Shown: positions 10,610 to 18,453 of the stretch, one piece after another
Layout: the number at the start of each line of letters is the position of its first letter
Numbering within the stretch: the first letter of the stretch is position 1
Notes under the pieces: generated by a model
What the model saw: only the letters and a program-made list of their open reading frames with translations
Database searches by the model: none
What the model was told of the DNA's origin: nothing
Assembly: GCA_046530935.1 (NCBI GenBank)
Contig: JBHEQW010000001.1
Location: forward strand, 37,055-101,054
DNA from: Arsenophonus sp046530935
GTDB lineage: Bacteria > Pseudomonadota > Gammaproteobacteria > Enterobacterales > Enterobacteriaceae
Direction: 5' to 3'
Length of the DNA: 64,000 bases
Program-made: the position numbers and the translations under genes

Positions 10610-11944
10610 TCATTTACCTTTAAAATTCGCTTTTTTCAATACAGACTCATATTGACTTGACATCATAAAAGTTTGCACTTGAGCCATAAAGTCCATAATA
10701 ACAACAACAACAATAAGAAGTGAAGTACCACCAAAATAGAATGGAACTTTCATTGCATCACGCATCAATTCCGGGATTAAGCAAATAAAAGTAATATACA
10801 ATGCGCCTACTAATGTTAGGCGGGTCATTACTTTATCAATATACTTAGCCGTTTGCTCTCCAGGACGAATTCCTGGTACAAATACACCAGACTTCTTCAA
10901 GTTATCTGCTGTCTCTCTTGGATTAAAGACTAATGCCGTATACAAGAAACAAAAGAAGATAATTGCAGTTGCATAAAGCAACACATAAAGCGGTTGAGAT
11001 GGCTGTAAGTACATTGAAATAGTTGTTAGCCAACCACCAAAACTTGTTCCTGTTCCATCACCAAACCAGGAAGCCATTGTAGCAGGGAATAATATAATAC
11101 TGGAAGCAAAAATTGCAGGAATAACACCTGCCATATTCACTTTCAATGGCAAATGTGTACTTTGTGCAGCATAAATACGACGACCTTGTTGACGTTTTGC
11201 ATAGTTAACCACTATGCGACGCTGACCACGCTCCATAAAAACAACAAAACAAGTTACAGTAAACACTAAAGCTACTACCAACACTAGAAGCAAGAAGTGC
11301 AAATCGCCTTGCCTAGCTTGTTCAATGGTATGGACGATGGCAGGCGGAAGACCAGCAACTATACCTGCAAAAATAATGATAGAAATGCCATTTCCAATGC
11401 CTTTTTCAGTAATTTGCTCGCCCAGCCACATCAAAAACATTGTTCCTGTCACTAAACTAATAACAGCCGTGAAATAAAACGGAAAACCAGGATTAATAAC
11501 TAGCCCCTGCATTCTTGCCATATTTGGTAAACCTGTTGCAATTCCAATAGATTGGACTATCGCTAATACAAGAGTACAATAACGCGTATACTTACTAATC
11601 TTGCGGCGACCAGCTTCCCCTTCTTTCTTAATCTCTGATAGCTGTGGATTAACTACAGTCAGTAATTGGACAATAATCGATGCTGAAATATAAGGCATAA
11701 TTCCCAATGCAAAGATAGAAGCACGACTAAGTGCACCACCAGAAAACATATTAAACATTTCAATGATGGTTCCTCTTTGCTGTTCAAGCAATTTAGCAAG
11801 CACGGTTGCATCTATTCCAGGAATAGGAATAAAAGAACCAATACGAAAAATAATCAGCGCCCCAATAACAAACAAAAACCTACGTATAAGTTCACTTATA
11901 CCACCTTTAGCACTTTGAAAATCTAAACCGAGTTGTTTCGCCAT
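10610..11944 (-). CDS. secY: Preprotein translocase subunit SecY
   Basis: This 444-residue inner-membrane protein forms the channel of the Sec translocon and has the ten hydrophobic segments of the family. It begins MAKQLGLDFQSAKGGISELI, contains the plug/TM2 region GGALSRASIFALGIMPYISA, and keeps the cytoplasmic loop RGQRRIVVNYAKRQQGRR that binds ribosome and SecA. E. coli SecY has 443 residues. It lies 9 bp after rplO in the spc operon. SecE and SecG are not in the window; secE normally follows tufB, which is dead here and no longer next to secE. Confidence 0.98.
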   Translation of the reverse strand: MAKQLGLDFQSAKGGISELIRRFLFVIGALIIFRIGSFIPIPGIDATVLAKLLEQQRGTIIEMFNMFSGGALSRASIFALGIMPYISASIIVQLLTVVNPQLSEIKKEGEAGRRKISKYTRYCTLVLAIVQSIGIATGLPNMARMQGLVINPGFPFYFTAVISLVTGTMFLMWLGEQITEKGIGNGISIIIFAGIVAGLPPAIVHTIEQARQGDLHFLLLVLVVALVFTVTCFVVFMERGQRRIVVNYAKRQQGRRIYAAQSTHLPLKVNMAGVIPAIFASSIILFPATMASWFGDGTGTSFGGWLTTISMYLQPSQPLYVLLYATAIIFFCFLYTALVFNPRETADNLKKSGVFVPGIRPGEQTAKYIDKVMTRLTLVGALYITFICLIPELMRDAMKVPFYFGGTSLLIVVVVIMDFMAQVQTFMMSSQYESVLKKANFKGK

Positions 11945-11953
11945 CTCTATAAC

Positions 11954-12391
11954 TCATTCCTCAATTTTACCGCCAGCTGCTTCAATTGCAGTACGTGCAC
12001 CTTTTGTTACACGAAAACCGCGTAAAGTTACTGGACGATTAATTTCACCAGAAAGAATAACTTTTGCATATTCTATTTGAATGCCAATTATATTAGCAGC
12101 TTTCAGCATATGCAGATCAATGAGATTGCCTTCAACTTTAGAGAAATCTGATAAACGAACTTCTGCAGTAATCATTCCCTTACGTGAAGTAAAACCAAAT
12201 TTCGGTAAACGACGATATAGAGGCATCTGACCCCCTTCAAAACCACGATGACCCCCACCACCGCCAGAACGAGATTTCTGACCTTTATGACCACGTCCGC
12301 CGGTTTTACCAAAACCGGAACCAATACCACGACCTACTCGTTTATGTACATGTTTAGCACCTTCAGCTGGAGATAAAGTGTTTAAACGCAT
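11954..12391 (-). CDS. rplO: 50S ribosomal protein L15
   Basis: The 145-residue protein (144 in E. coli) carries the long Gly/Arg/Lys-rich N-terminal extension that penetrates 23S rRNA (RVGRGIGSGFGKTGGRGHKG) and then the globular domain with GFEGGQMPLYRRLPKFGF. It follows rpmD by 5 bp and precedes secY. L15 is a late-assembly large-subunit protein. The frame is intact, and the methionine in MRLNTLSPAEG is the family's usual start. Confidence 0.97.
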   Translation of the reverse strand: MRLNTLSPAEGAKHVHKRVGRGIGSGFGKTGGRGHKGQKSRSGGGGGHRGFEGGQMPLYRRLPKFGFTSRKGMITAEVRLSDFSKVEGNLIDLHMLKAANIIGIQIEYAKVILSGEINRPVTLRGFRVTKGARTAIEAAGGKIEE

Positions 12392-12396
12392 CTATG

Positions 12397-12576
12397 TTAG
12401 CCCTCTACTTTAACCATGTAGGAAATCAAATTAATCATGCCGCGTATTGCTGGTGTATCTTCACGTTCTACGGTATAGCCAATACCACGTAGACCTAAAC
12501 CAATTAAATTTGCCTTATGTTTTGGCAAACGACCAATAGAACTACGAAATTGTGTAATTTTAATAGTTTTAGTCAT
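12397..12576 (-). CDS. rpmD: 50S ribosomal protein L30
   Basis: I start this at 12576, giving MTKTIKITQFRSSIGRLPKH and 59 residues, the same as the E. coli protein. The open frame extends 18 codons further upstream, but that part overlaps the rpsE end in another frame and has no counterpart in the family. L30 is a small single-domain protein of the 50S subunit. It sits between rpsE (10 bp upstream) and rplO (5 bp downstream). The sequence ends INLISYMVKVEG with no lesions. Confidence 0.95.
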   Translation of the reverse strand: MTKTIKITQFRSSIGRLPKHKANLIGLGLRGIGYTVEREDTPAIRGMINLISYMVKVEG

Positions 12577-12586
12577 GCTAATCATA

Positions 12587-13087
12587 CTACCCCAGAATTT
12601 CTTCAACGAATTTACCACGCTTAGCCGCAACCATTTCTGGAGACTTCATGCTACCTAAAGCATCCAGCGTTGCACGAACAACATTAATTGGGTTTGTGGA
12701 GCCATAGGTTTTAGCCAATACGTTATGAATACCTGCGACTTCCAATAGAGCACGCATTGCACCACCTGCAATTATACCTGTACCTTCATGAGCTGGTTGC
12801 ATAAACACACGAGAACCTGTATGAGCACCTTTTACAGAATGATACAAAGTACCATTATTGATAGCGATATTTTTCATATTACGACGAGCTTTTTCCATCG
12901 ATTTCTGGATTGCTGCAGGAACTTCACGTGCCTTACCGTACCCAAAACCAACACGACCGTTACCATCACCAACAACAGTTAGTGCTGTAAAACTAAAAAT
13001 ACGGCCGCCTTTAACGGTTTTTGCTACACGATTTACAGTAATCAGCTTTTCTTGCAGTTCACAAGTTTGTTTTTCGATGTGAGCCAT
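12587..13087 (-). CDS. rpsE: 30S ribosomal protein S5
   Basis: This is 166 residues against 167 in E. coli. The N-terminal double-stranded RNA-binding fold (about 10-75) contains LITVNRVAKTVKGGRIFSF and GNGRVGFGYGKAREVPAAI; the C-terminal domain has GIIAGGAMRALLEVAGI and SMKSPEMVAAKRGK. S5 takes part in decoding accuracy together with S4. It lies 16 bp after rplR in the spc operon. The beta-hairpin residues linked to spectinomycin resistance (VKGG region) look wild type. Confidence 0.97.
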   Translation of the reverse strand: MAHIEKQTCELQEKLITVNRVAKTVKGGRIFSFTALTVVGDGNGRVGFGYGKAREVPAAIQKSMEKARRNMKNIAINNGTLYHSVKGAHTGSRVFMQPAHEGTGIIAGGAMRALLEVAGIHNVLAKTYGSTNPINVVRATLDALGSMKSPEMVAAKRGKFVEEILG

Positions 13088-13103
13088 CTTACACCTCTAC
13101 CTC

Positions 13104-13457
13104 TTAAAACTGAAGGCCGGCTTGACGGGCAGCATCTGCCAGTGCCTGGATTCGCCCATGATATTGGAAACCAGAACGGTCAAAAGCAACTTTTTTGATG
13201 CCTTTTCCCAACGCTCGTTCAGCAATTAATTTACCAACTATTGCCGCAGCTTCTTTATTTCCTGTATACTTTACTTGCTCATTAATAGTTTTTTCTGTGG
13301 TAGAAGCAACCAGCAAAGTTTTAGAACCATTTAGTGCAATAACCTGCGCATAAATATGACGAGTGGTTCGGTGCACCACCAAGCGCGTTGCACCAAGTTC
13401 ATGAAGTTTACGTCGTGTACGGGTAGCACGACGGATACGAGCTACTTTTTTATCCAT
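13104..13457 (-). CDS. rplR: 50S ribosomal protein L18
   Basis: The 117-residue protein (E. coli 117) has the basic N-terminus MDKKVARIRRATRTRRKLHE that binds 5S rRNA, and the core VVHRTTRHIYAQVIALNGSK plus the C-terminal FDRSGFQYHGRIQALADAAR. With L5 it anchors 5S rRNA in the central protuberance. It follows rplF by 9 bp and precedes rpsE by 16 bp. Nothing unusual is seen. Confidence 0.97.
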   Translation of the reverse strand: MDKKVARIRRATRTRRKLHELGATRLVVHRTTRHIYAQVIALNGSKTLLVASTTEKTINEQVKYTGNKEAAAIVGKLIAERALGKGIKKVAFDRSGFQYHGRIQALADAARQAGLQF

Positions 13458-13466
13458 ATAATTATC

Positions 13467-14000
13467 TTACTTCTTCTTGGCCTCTTTAGTAAGAACTATT
13501 TCATCGGCATAACGAACACCCTTGCCTTTATAAGGTTCGGGACGACGGTAAGCACGTAATTCTGCGGCAACTTGGCCAATTTCCTGTTTATTTGCGCCTT
13601 CTAATATAATTTCTGTCTGTGAAGGACATTTCACAATAATAGTTGCTGGCACAGCATGCTCTACTATATGAGAGAAACCTAAGGACAAGCTTACAGTATT
13701 ACCTTTAATAGATGCACGATAACCGACACCAACCAGCAGAAGTTTTTTTGTAAATCCTTCGGTAACACCAATAACCATGGCGTTCAATAAAGAACGTGTC
13801 GTACCAGCTTGTGCCCATGCATCAACAAAACCTTCACGCGCTGCAAATATTAATTTATTATTAGCGTATTTGACTTCAACCGATTTATGGATTGTACGAG
13901 TAAGCTCGCCATTTTTACCTTTAATCTCTATGTCCTGACCGTTAAGTTTAACCTCTACGCCATCAGGAATGATAACAGGTGCTTTTGCTACACGAGACAT
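13467..14000 (-). CDS. rplF: 50S ribosomal protein L6
   Basis: The protein is 177 residues, as in E. coli, with the two tandem L6 domains (about 10-82 and 90-165). It starts MSRVAKAPVIIPDGVEVKLN and contains TRSLLNAMVIGVTEGFTKKL and the C-terminal signature RRPEPYKGKGVRYADE. L6 lies near the factor-binding site at the base of the stalk. It is 13 bp after rpsH and 9 bp before rplR. The start codon is preceded by GGAGGAAAA, a strong ribosome-binding site. Confidence 0.97.
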   Translation of the reverse strand: MSRVAKAPVIIPDGVEVKLNGQDIEIKGKNGELTRTIHKSVEVKYANNKLIFAAREGFVDAWAQAGTTRSLLNAMVIGVTEGFTKKLLLVGVGYRASIKGNTVSLSLGFSHIVEHAVPATIIVKCPSQTEIILEGANKQEIGQVAAELRAYRRPEPYKGKGVRYADEIVLTKEAKKK

Positions 14001-14013
14001 TTTTCCTCCAGAA

Positions 14014-14409
14014 TTAAGCTACGCAGCAAAGAATTTCGCCACCTAAACCTGCTTGGCGAGCTGCACGATCAGTCATGACACCTTTAGAAGTAGAAATAAT
14101 AGAAATACCTAGCCCAGCCATAACCTGTGGTAGCTCATCTTTTTTCTTATAGATACGCAAACTTGGACGACTTATACGCTGAATGATTTCAACAACAGGC
14201 TTCCCTTGAAAATATTTCAATTTAATTTTCAATATTGGCTTGTTAATATCACCTTCAATTTTATAATCTTCAATATAACCTTCTTTCTTAAGCACTGCAG
14301 CAATTGCTACTTTTATCTTAGCTGAAGGCATGTTTACCGAATCTTTATTAGCTATCTGACCATTACGGATACGAGTTAGGGTATCAGCGATAGGATCTTG
14401 CATGCTCAT
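14014..14409 (-). CDS. rpsH: 30S ribosomal protein S8
   Basis: The 131-residue protein begins MSMQDPIADTLTRIRNGQ and keeps KYFQGKPVVEIIQRISRP, and STSKGVMTDRAARQAGLGGE near the end. S8 binds helix 21 of 16S rRNA, and in enterics it also represses the spc operon by binding its mRNA near rplE. The C-terminus reads LCCVA where E. coli has ICYVA. It lies between rpsN (32 bp upstream) and rplF. The frame is intact. Confidence 0.97.
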   Translation of the reverse strand: MSMQDPIADTLTRIRNGQIANKDSVNMPSAKIKVAIAAVLKKEGYIEDYKIEGDINKPILKIKLKYFQGKPVVEIIQRISRPSLRIYKKKDELPQVMAGLGISIISTSKGVMTDRAARQAGLGGEILCCVA

Positions 14410-14441
14410 TTTTCTTTACTCCAGTGATTCAATTGACGTAA

Positions 14442-14747
14442 TTACCAACTAGCTTTCTTGAGCCCGGGGATTTCACCGCGCATAGCAGATTCACGAACTT
14501 TAATACGACTTAGACCAAATTTGCGCAGAAAGCCATGTGGTCGACCAGTTTGTCGACATCGGTTGCGTCGACGAGAAGGACTCGAATCACGTGGGAGCTT
14601 TTGCAGCTTAAGAACAGCATTCCAACAATCTTTATCAGATGCATTTACATCAGAAATAATAGCTTTCAATTCTTCTCGCTTTACAAAGAACTTTTCAGCT
14701 AATTTTACACGCTTGACATCACGTGCTTTCATTGATTGTTTAGCCAT
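14442..14747 (-). CDS. rpsN: 30S ribosomal protein S14
   Basis: The protein is 101 residues, equal to E. coli S14, and is the zinc-free long form: the C+ cysteine pairs are absent. Diagnostic segments are MAKQSMKARDVKRVKLAEKF, LPRDSSPSRRRNRCRQTGRP, HGFLRKFGLSRIKVRESAMR and the ending GEIPGLKKASW. It acts in the 30S head. Its start codon overlaps the last codons of rplE by 8 bp because rplE is extended, so its ribosome-binding site lies inside the rplE coding sequence. Confidence 0.97.
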   Translation of the reverse strand: MAKQSMKARDVKRVKLAEKFFVKREELKAIISDVNASDKDCWNAVLKLQKLPRDSSPSRRRNRCRQTGRPHGFLRKFGLSRIKVRESAMRGEIPGLKKASW

Positions 14748-15300
14748 AAGAATTCCCTGCCTTATTTTTGAAGGGAAAGTTAAAGGCCATCAATAATGAA
14801 AGCCCTTCATCATCTGATTTCGCAATAGTGGTGATAGTAATATCTAATCCACATACACGATCCACTTTATCATAATCAATTTCAGGAAAGATGATTTGTT
14901 CACGTATACCCATGCTGTAGTTACCGCGACCATCAAATGATTTTGTAGATAAACCACGAAAATCACGGATACGTGGTACAGCAATATAAATCAGACGCTC
15001 AAAGAATTCCCACATGCGTTCGCCTCGAAGGGTCACTTTACATCCGATTGGATAGCCCTGACGGATTTTAAATCCTGCAATAGACTTTCGCGATTTAGTG
15101 ATAAATGGTTTTTGTCCTGTTATTGCTGCTAAATCAGCAGCTGCATTATCAAGCAACTTTTTATCAGAAATAGCTTTACCAATACCCATGTTTAGTGTAA
15201 TCTTCTCAAGCCGAGGAACTTGCATGACAGAATTGTAACCATACTGAGTCATCAGCTTTTTGACTACCTCGCCTTTGTAGTAATCATGCAATTTTGCCAT
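14740..15300 (-). CDS. rplE: 50S ribosomal protein L5 with a short C-terminal extension
   Basis: I start at the ATG at 15300 (MAKLHDYYKGEVVKKLMTQY), as in E. coli; the 24 upstream in-frame codons have no family counterpart. L5 binds 5S rRNA and the P-site tRNA elbow. Conserved blocks include ITLNMGIGKAISDKKLLDNA, FKIRQGYPIGCKVTLRGERM and FSMG-like REQIIFPEIDYDK. The protein runs to 186 residues against 179: after the normal end (FNFPFKN) come seven extra residues ending GNSYG, apparently from loss of the usual stop, and these overlap the rpsN start. Confidence 0.96.
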   Translation of the reverse strand: MAKLHDYYKGEVVKKLMTQYGYNSVMQVPRLEKITLNMGIGKAISDKKLLDNAAADLAAITGQKPFITKSRKSIAGFKIRQGYPIGCKVTLRGERMWEFFERLIYIAVPRIRDFRGLSTKSFDGRGNYSMGIREQIIFPEIDYDKVDRVCGLDITITTIAKSDDEGLSLLMAFNFPFKNKAGNSYG

Positions 15301-15316
15301 GTATACTCCAAAAAAA

Positions 15317-15640
15317 TCACTTAATAGTTTCATTATTAGATTTGAAGAAACGCACTTTTTTGCCGTCTTCAATTCTAAAACCTACTCTATCAGCAGCCGT
15401 CTTGCCAGTTCTTCTCACATTAATGATTGCAACTTTAGAACCATCAATTGCCGCTTCTTTTTCAATTATGCCGCCTGGTTGATTCAGAGCTGGAATAGGC
15501 TTCTGATGTTTCTTAACAAGATTAATTCCTTCAACAATAACCCTGCCAGAAGGAAGCACCTGTTTTACTTTACCACGCCTGCCTTTATCTTTGCCAGATA
15601 ACACTATTACGTCATCATTACGACGAATTTTTGTTGCCAT
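15317..15640 (-). CDS. rplX: 50S ribosomal protein L24
   Basis: Starting at MATKIRRNDDVIVLSGKDKG (ATG at 15640) gives 107 residues; four upstream codons (MEDA) are in frame but not part of the family start. The KOW motif (about 6-33) and EGINLVKKHQKPIPALNQPG identify L24, an assembly initiator on 23S domain I. About three extra residues occur in the loop VRRTGKTAADRVGF compared with the 104-residue E. coli protein. It lies between rplN and rplE in the spc operon. Confidence 0.96.
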   Translation of the reverse strand: MATKIRRNDDVIVLSGKDKGRRGKVKQVLPSGRVIVEGINLVKKHQKPIPALNQPGGIIEKEAAIDGSKVAIINVRRTGKTAADRVGFRIEDGKKVRFFKSNNETIK

Positions 15641-15664
15641 TGCGTCCTCCAACTACCACATCAT

Positions 15665-16036
15665 TTAAAGCACCTCTGGTGCCAGAGAGATAATTTTCAT
15701 AAATTTCTCAGTACGAAGTTCACGAGTTACCGGCCCAAAAATACGCGTACCAATAACCTGCTTGCTTGTATTATTTAATAACACACAAGCATTGTCATCG
15801 AAGCGAATGACAGATCCATCATGACGACGAACACCTTTTTTAGTACGTACCACTACCGCTTTTAGGACATCACCTTTTTTTACTTTACCTCGTGGAATTG
15901 CTTCTTTAACAGCAATTTTGATTATATCACCTATCTCTGCGTAGCCGCGGCGAGAGGCACCTAGAACTTTGATACACATTACACGACGTGCGCCGGAGTT
16001 GTCTGCTACGTTTAGAATAGTCTGTTCTTGGATCAT
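15665..16036 (-). CDS. rplN: 50S ribosomal protein L14
   Basis: The 123-residue protein matches enteric L14 throughout: MIQEQTILNVADNSGARRVM, then GDIIKIAVKEAIPRGKVKKG, GVRRHDGSVIRFDDNACVLL and GTRIFGPVTRELR. L14 lies at the subunit interface and contributes to bridge B5. It is the first gene of the spc operon and is preceded by a conserved promoter region. It stands 24 bp upstream of rplX. Confidence 0.97.
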   Translation of the reverse strand: MIQEQTILNVADNSGARRVMCIKVLGASRRGYAEIGDIIKIAVKEAIPRGKVKKGDVLKAVVVRTKKGVRRHDGSVIRFDDNACVLLNNTSKQVIGTRIFGPVTRELRTEKFMKIISLAPEVL

Positions 16037-16174
16037 TTTAGTGTTCCGCTAAATCTTAACTATAAACAAGCCTCTTCTCTTATATGAATTGAAGAGGTAA
16101 TAGATAATACCGTGGTCTTAATATGAGACCACAACATTATAACAGCACAACATCAATATAGACAGAAAAAAAAT
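16037..16174 (-). promoter_or_regulatory. spc operon promoter and leader
   Basis: Upstream of rplN the minus strand carries GTTTATTTTTT...TATATTGATG...TGTTATAATG, with a perfect TATAAT at 16136-16141. This resembles the known E. coli spc promoter (GTTTATTTTTT...TGTTATAATG) in sequence and position. Downstream are two hairpins in the leader: GTGGTCT-loop-AGACCAC, and CCTCTTC-loop-GAAGAGG. Their function is unknown to me. Confidence 0.7.
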
Positions 16175-16197
16175 AAACTGCTTTTTATTAAAAAGCA
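16175..16197 (-). terminator. Terminator of the S10 operon, between rpsQ and the spc promoter
   Basis: On the minus strand TGCTTTTT-AAT-AAAAAGCA forms a perfect 8-bp stem with a 3-nt loop, followed by GTTTATTTTTTTT. It ends the S10 operon just before the spc promoter, as the enteric layout predicts. Confidence 0.7.
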
Positions 16198-16226
16198 CTA
16201 TTTTATTATAAAATAGCTATCATATG

Positions 16227-16481
16227 TTACAAACCGCCTTTTTCTATAACCCGAACAAGTGTCCATGATTTTGTTTTGGATAGCGGGCGTGTTTCACGGA
16301 TTTCCACTACATCACCAATAGCACATACATTATTCTCGTCATGTACATGCAACTTGGTCGTGCGACGGATAAATTTACCATATAAAGGATGTTTTACCAT
16401 GCGCTCAATAGCAACAACAACAGATTTCTTCATCTTATTGCTAATTACACGACCTTGCAAAATACGGGTTTTATCGCTCAT
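16227..16481 (-). CDS. rpsQ: 30S ribosomal protein S17
   Basis: The 84-residue OB-fold protein matches E. coli S17: MSDKTRILQGRVISNKMKKS, VVAIERMVKHPLYGKFIRRT, and the ending RPLSKTKSWTLVRVIEK. S17 is a primary 16S-binding protein at the 5' domain. It is the last gene of the S10 operon; its start codon overlaps the rpmC stop by 1 nt (TAATG), implying translational coupling. The terminator follows after about 30 bp. Confidence 0.97.
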   Translation of the reverse strand: MSDKTRILQGRVISNKMKKSVVVAIERMVKHPLYGKFIRRTTKLHVHDENNVCAIGDVVEIRETRPLSKTKSWTLVRVIEKGGL

Positions 16482-16675
16482 TACGCAACTCCAGTCTTTT
16501 CAGTTAATAAAGTTTTAACACGTCCAATATCACGACGTACTTTTTTCAACAGATGAGACTGTTGTAGCTGGCCACTTGCTGCCTGCATATTCAAGTTAAA
16601 TTGCTCATGTAACAAGTTAAGCAGTTCAGTGCTCAACTCTTCTCTGTTTTTTACACGCAGCTCTTTTCCTTTCAT
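16481..16675 (-). CDS. rpmC: 50S ribosomal protein L29
   Basis: The 64-residue, all-helical protein near the tunnel exit has the usual MKGKELRVKNREELSTELLN start, LLHEQFNLNMQAASGQLQQS, and VRRDIGRVKTLLTEK. E. coli L29 has 63 residues. It overlaps rplP upstream by 1 nt and rpsQ downstream by 1 nt, so three genes are tightly coupled. Nothing is missing. Confidence 0.97.
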   Translation of the reverse strand: MKGKELRVKNREELSTELLNLLHEQFNLNMQAASGQLQQSHLLKKVRRDIGRVKTLLTEKTGVA

Positions 16676-17085
16676 TAGATCACCGTCTTAGTTACAAAGG
16701 TGGTTTTGATAGGCAGTTTTGCTGCTGCCAACTTGAATGCTTCCCGAGCTAACTCTTCTAGAACACCGTCCATTTCATAAAGAACTTTACCTGGTTGGAT
16801 CAACGCAACCCAATACTCTACGTTACCTTTACCTTTACCCATACGCACTTCAAGTGGTTTTTCAGTAATCGGTTTATCTGGGAACACACGAATCCAGATC
16901 TTGCCCTGACGCTTAACTGAACGGGTCATAGCACGTCGTGCCGCTTCGATCTGACGCGCAGTCAGACGTCCACGACCAACTGCTTTCAGACCAAAAGTTC
17001 CGAAGCTAACATCCATACCTGAAGCCAGGCCACGATTGCGACCTTTATGCATTTTACGGAATTTCGTACGCTTTGGTTGTAACAT
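16675..17085 (-). CDS. rplP: 50S ribosomal protein L16
   Basis: At 136 residues it equals E. coli L16. It starts MLQPKRTKFRKMHKGRNRGL and contains SFGTFGLKAVGRGRLTARQI, RQGKIWIRVFPDKPITEKPL and MGKGKGNVEYWVALIQPGKV. L16 organises the tRNA elbow region of the A site. It overlaps rpsC by 1 nt at its start. Arginine 81 in the family (hydroxylated by RoxA in E. coli) falls in the IRVFPDKP region and appears retained. Confidence 0.97.
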   Translation of the reverse strand: MLQPKRTKFRKMHKGRNRGLASGMDVSFGTFGLKAVGRGRLTARQIEAARRAMTRSVKRQGKIWIRVFPDKPITEKPLEVRMGKGKGNVEYWVALIQPGKVLYEMDGVLEELAREAFKLAAAKLPIKTTFVTKTVI

Positions 17086-17798
17086 CAGCGCCCTTCCTCC
17101 TTGCGGCTCTTGCGCTGCTGCTTTTTAGTCTGAACTGTAGGTTTCTCTATCTGTTCAACAGCAGCCATACCACCCAGGATCTCATCTTTGAAGATCCATA
17201 CCTTAACGCCTAGTATACCATAAGTGCTATGTGCTTCTGCAGTGTTATAATCGATATCAGCACGCAAAGTGTGCAACGGAACACGACCTTCACGGTACCA
17301 CTCTGTACGTGCAATTTCAATGCCGCCTAAACGACCACTGATTTCCACTTTGATACCTTTTGCACCCAAACGCATGGCATTTTGTACCGCTCGCTTCATA
17401 GCTCGACGGAACATAACGCGACGTTCCAGCTGTGAAACAATACTATCAGCAACTAATTTAGCATCTAGTTCAGGCTTACGGACTTCAGCAATATTAATTT
17501 GCGCAGGAACAGCAGCAATATCTGCTACTATTTTACGCAGTTTCTCGATATCTTCACCTTTTTTACCGATAACGATACCAGGACGTGCCGTATAAATAGT
17601 TACACGTATGCTCTTCGCAGGACGTTCAATAACGATACGTGAAATTGATGCTTTTGCGAGTTCCTTATTCAGATGCTGGCGTACTTTAAAATCACTGTCT
17701 AGGTTGTCAGCAAATTCTTTTGTATTCGCATACCAAGTAGAATTCCAAGGCTTGACAATACCCAAGCGAATCCCATTGGGATGTACTTTCTGACCCAT
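17085..17798 (-). CDS. rpsC: 30S ribosomal protein S3
   Basis: The 237-residue protein (E. coli 233) has the start MGQKVHPNGIRLGIVKPWNS, the KH domain around residues 39-107 with TARPGIVIGKKGEDIEKLRK (GxxG loop GKKG), and the C-terminal domain with MRLGAKGIKVEISGRLGG and REGRVPLHTLRADIDY. S3 forms part of the mRNA entry channel and its helicase activity. The C-terminal tail is slightly longer and rich in K/R/Q. It lies 2 bp after rplV. Confidence 0.97.
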   Translation of the reverse strand: MGQKVHPNGIRLGIVKPWNSTWYANTKEFADNLDSDFKVRQHLNKELAKASISRIVIERPAKSIRVTIYTARPGIVIGKKGEDIEKLRKIVADIAAVPAQINIAEVRKPELDAKLVADSIVSQLERRVMFRRAMKRAVQNAMRLGAKGIKVEISGRLGGIEIARTEWYREGRVPLHTLRADIDYNTAEAHSTYGILGVKVWIFKDEILGGMAAVEQIEKPTVQTKKQQRKSRKEEGR

Positions 17799-17800
17799 TA

Positions 17801-18145
17801 TTAATCTCCGGAACAGCGATCAGATATAGCCACAGTAATGTGGCTGGTGCGTTTAAAGATTCGATCTGCACGACCTTTTGCTCGAGGCATGATGCGTTTC
17901 ATAATTGGACCTTCGTTAACAAAAATTTTTGTAATTTTTAAATCATCAATATCAACACCATCGTTGTGCTCAGCATTAGCGATAGCAGACTTAAGTACTT
18001 TCCTCAGTAAAACAGCAGCTTTCTTGTTGGTATAGTTCAGAATTTTTAGAGCTTGCGAGACTTTCTTACCGCGAATCAGATCAACAACTAAACGAACTTT
18101 CTGAGCAGAAGAACGAGCGTGCCGATATATAGCGATAGTTTCCAT
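17801..18145 (-). CDS. rplV: 50S ribosomal protein L22
   Basis: The 114-residue protein (110 in E. coli) begins METIAIYRHARSSAQKVRLV and keeps the long beta-hairpin that reaches the exit-tunnel constriction (GPIMKRIMPRAKGRADRIFK). HITVAISDR is the family's normal end; here CSGD adds four residues. L22 interacts with the nascent chain and macrolides. It lies 15 bp after rpsS and 2 bp before rpsC. Confidence 0.97.
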   Translation of the reverse strand: METIAIYRHARSSAQKVRLVVDLIRGKKVSQALKILNYTNKKAAVLLRKVLKSAIANAEHNDGVDIDDLKITKIFVNEGPIMKRIMPRAKGRADRIFKRTSHITVAISDRCSGD

Positions 18146-18160
18146 CTCTTTCTCCTTGCC

Positions 18161-18439
18161 TTAACGTTTCTTGGCTTTTTTATCGGGTGCATGGCTGCGA
18201 TAAGTACGGGTCGGCGAAAATTCACCCAATTTATGACCAACCATTTCATCGGTGACATAAACTGGAACATGCTGACGTCCATTATGTACAGCGATAGTCA
18301 AACCGATCATGTTAGGAAAGATCGTTGAACGACGAGACCAAGTCTTCAGAGGCTTTTTCTCTCTGCTTTTCACTGCTTTCTTTACCTTATTTAGCAAGTG
18401 TAAGTCAATAAAAGGGCCTTTCTTGAGAGAACGTGGCAT
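18161..18439 (-). CDS. rpsS: 30S ribosomal protein S19
   Basis: The 92-residue protein matches E. coli S19: MPRSLKKGPFIDLHLLNKVK, KPLKTWSRRSTIFPNMIGLT, VAVHNG-type IAVHNGRQHVPVYVTDEMVG and EFSPTRTYRSHAPDKKAKKR. It forms a complex with S13 in the 30S head. It lies between rplB and rplV in the S10 operon and shows no lesion. Confidence 0.97.
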   Translation of the reverse strand: MPRSLKKGPFIDLHLLNKVKKAVKSREKKPLKTWSRRSTIFPNMIGLTIAVHNGRQHVPVYVTDEMVGHKLGEFSPTRTYRSHAPDKKAKKR

Positions 18440-18453
18440 AGTTTATCCTCTAA

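Noticed and set aside
12577..12630. 18 extra N-terminal codons of the L30 frame
   Set aside because: They overlap the rpsE coding end and have no counterpart in the family; the inner ATG gives the normal 59-residue protein.
14458..14796. 112-codon plus-strand frame
   Set aside because: Antisense shadow of rpsN, whose minus-strand frame matches S14 fully.
15301..15372. 24 extra N-terminal codons of the L5 frame
   Set aside because: They overlap rplX in another frame; the ATG at 15300 starts the conserved MAKLHDYYK.
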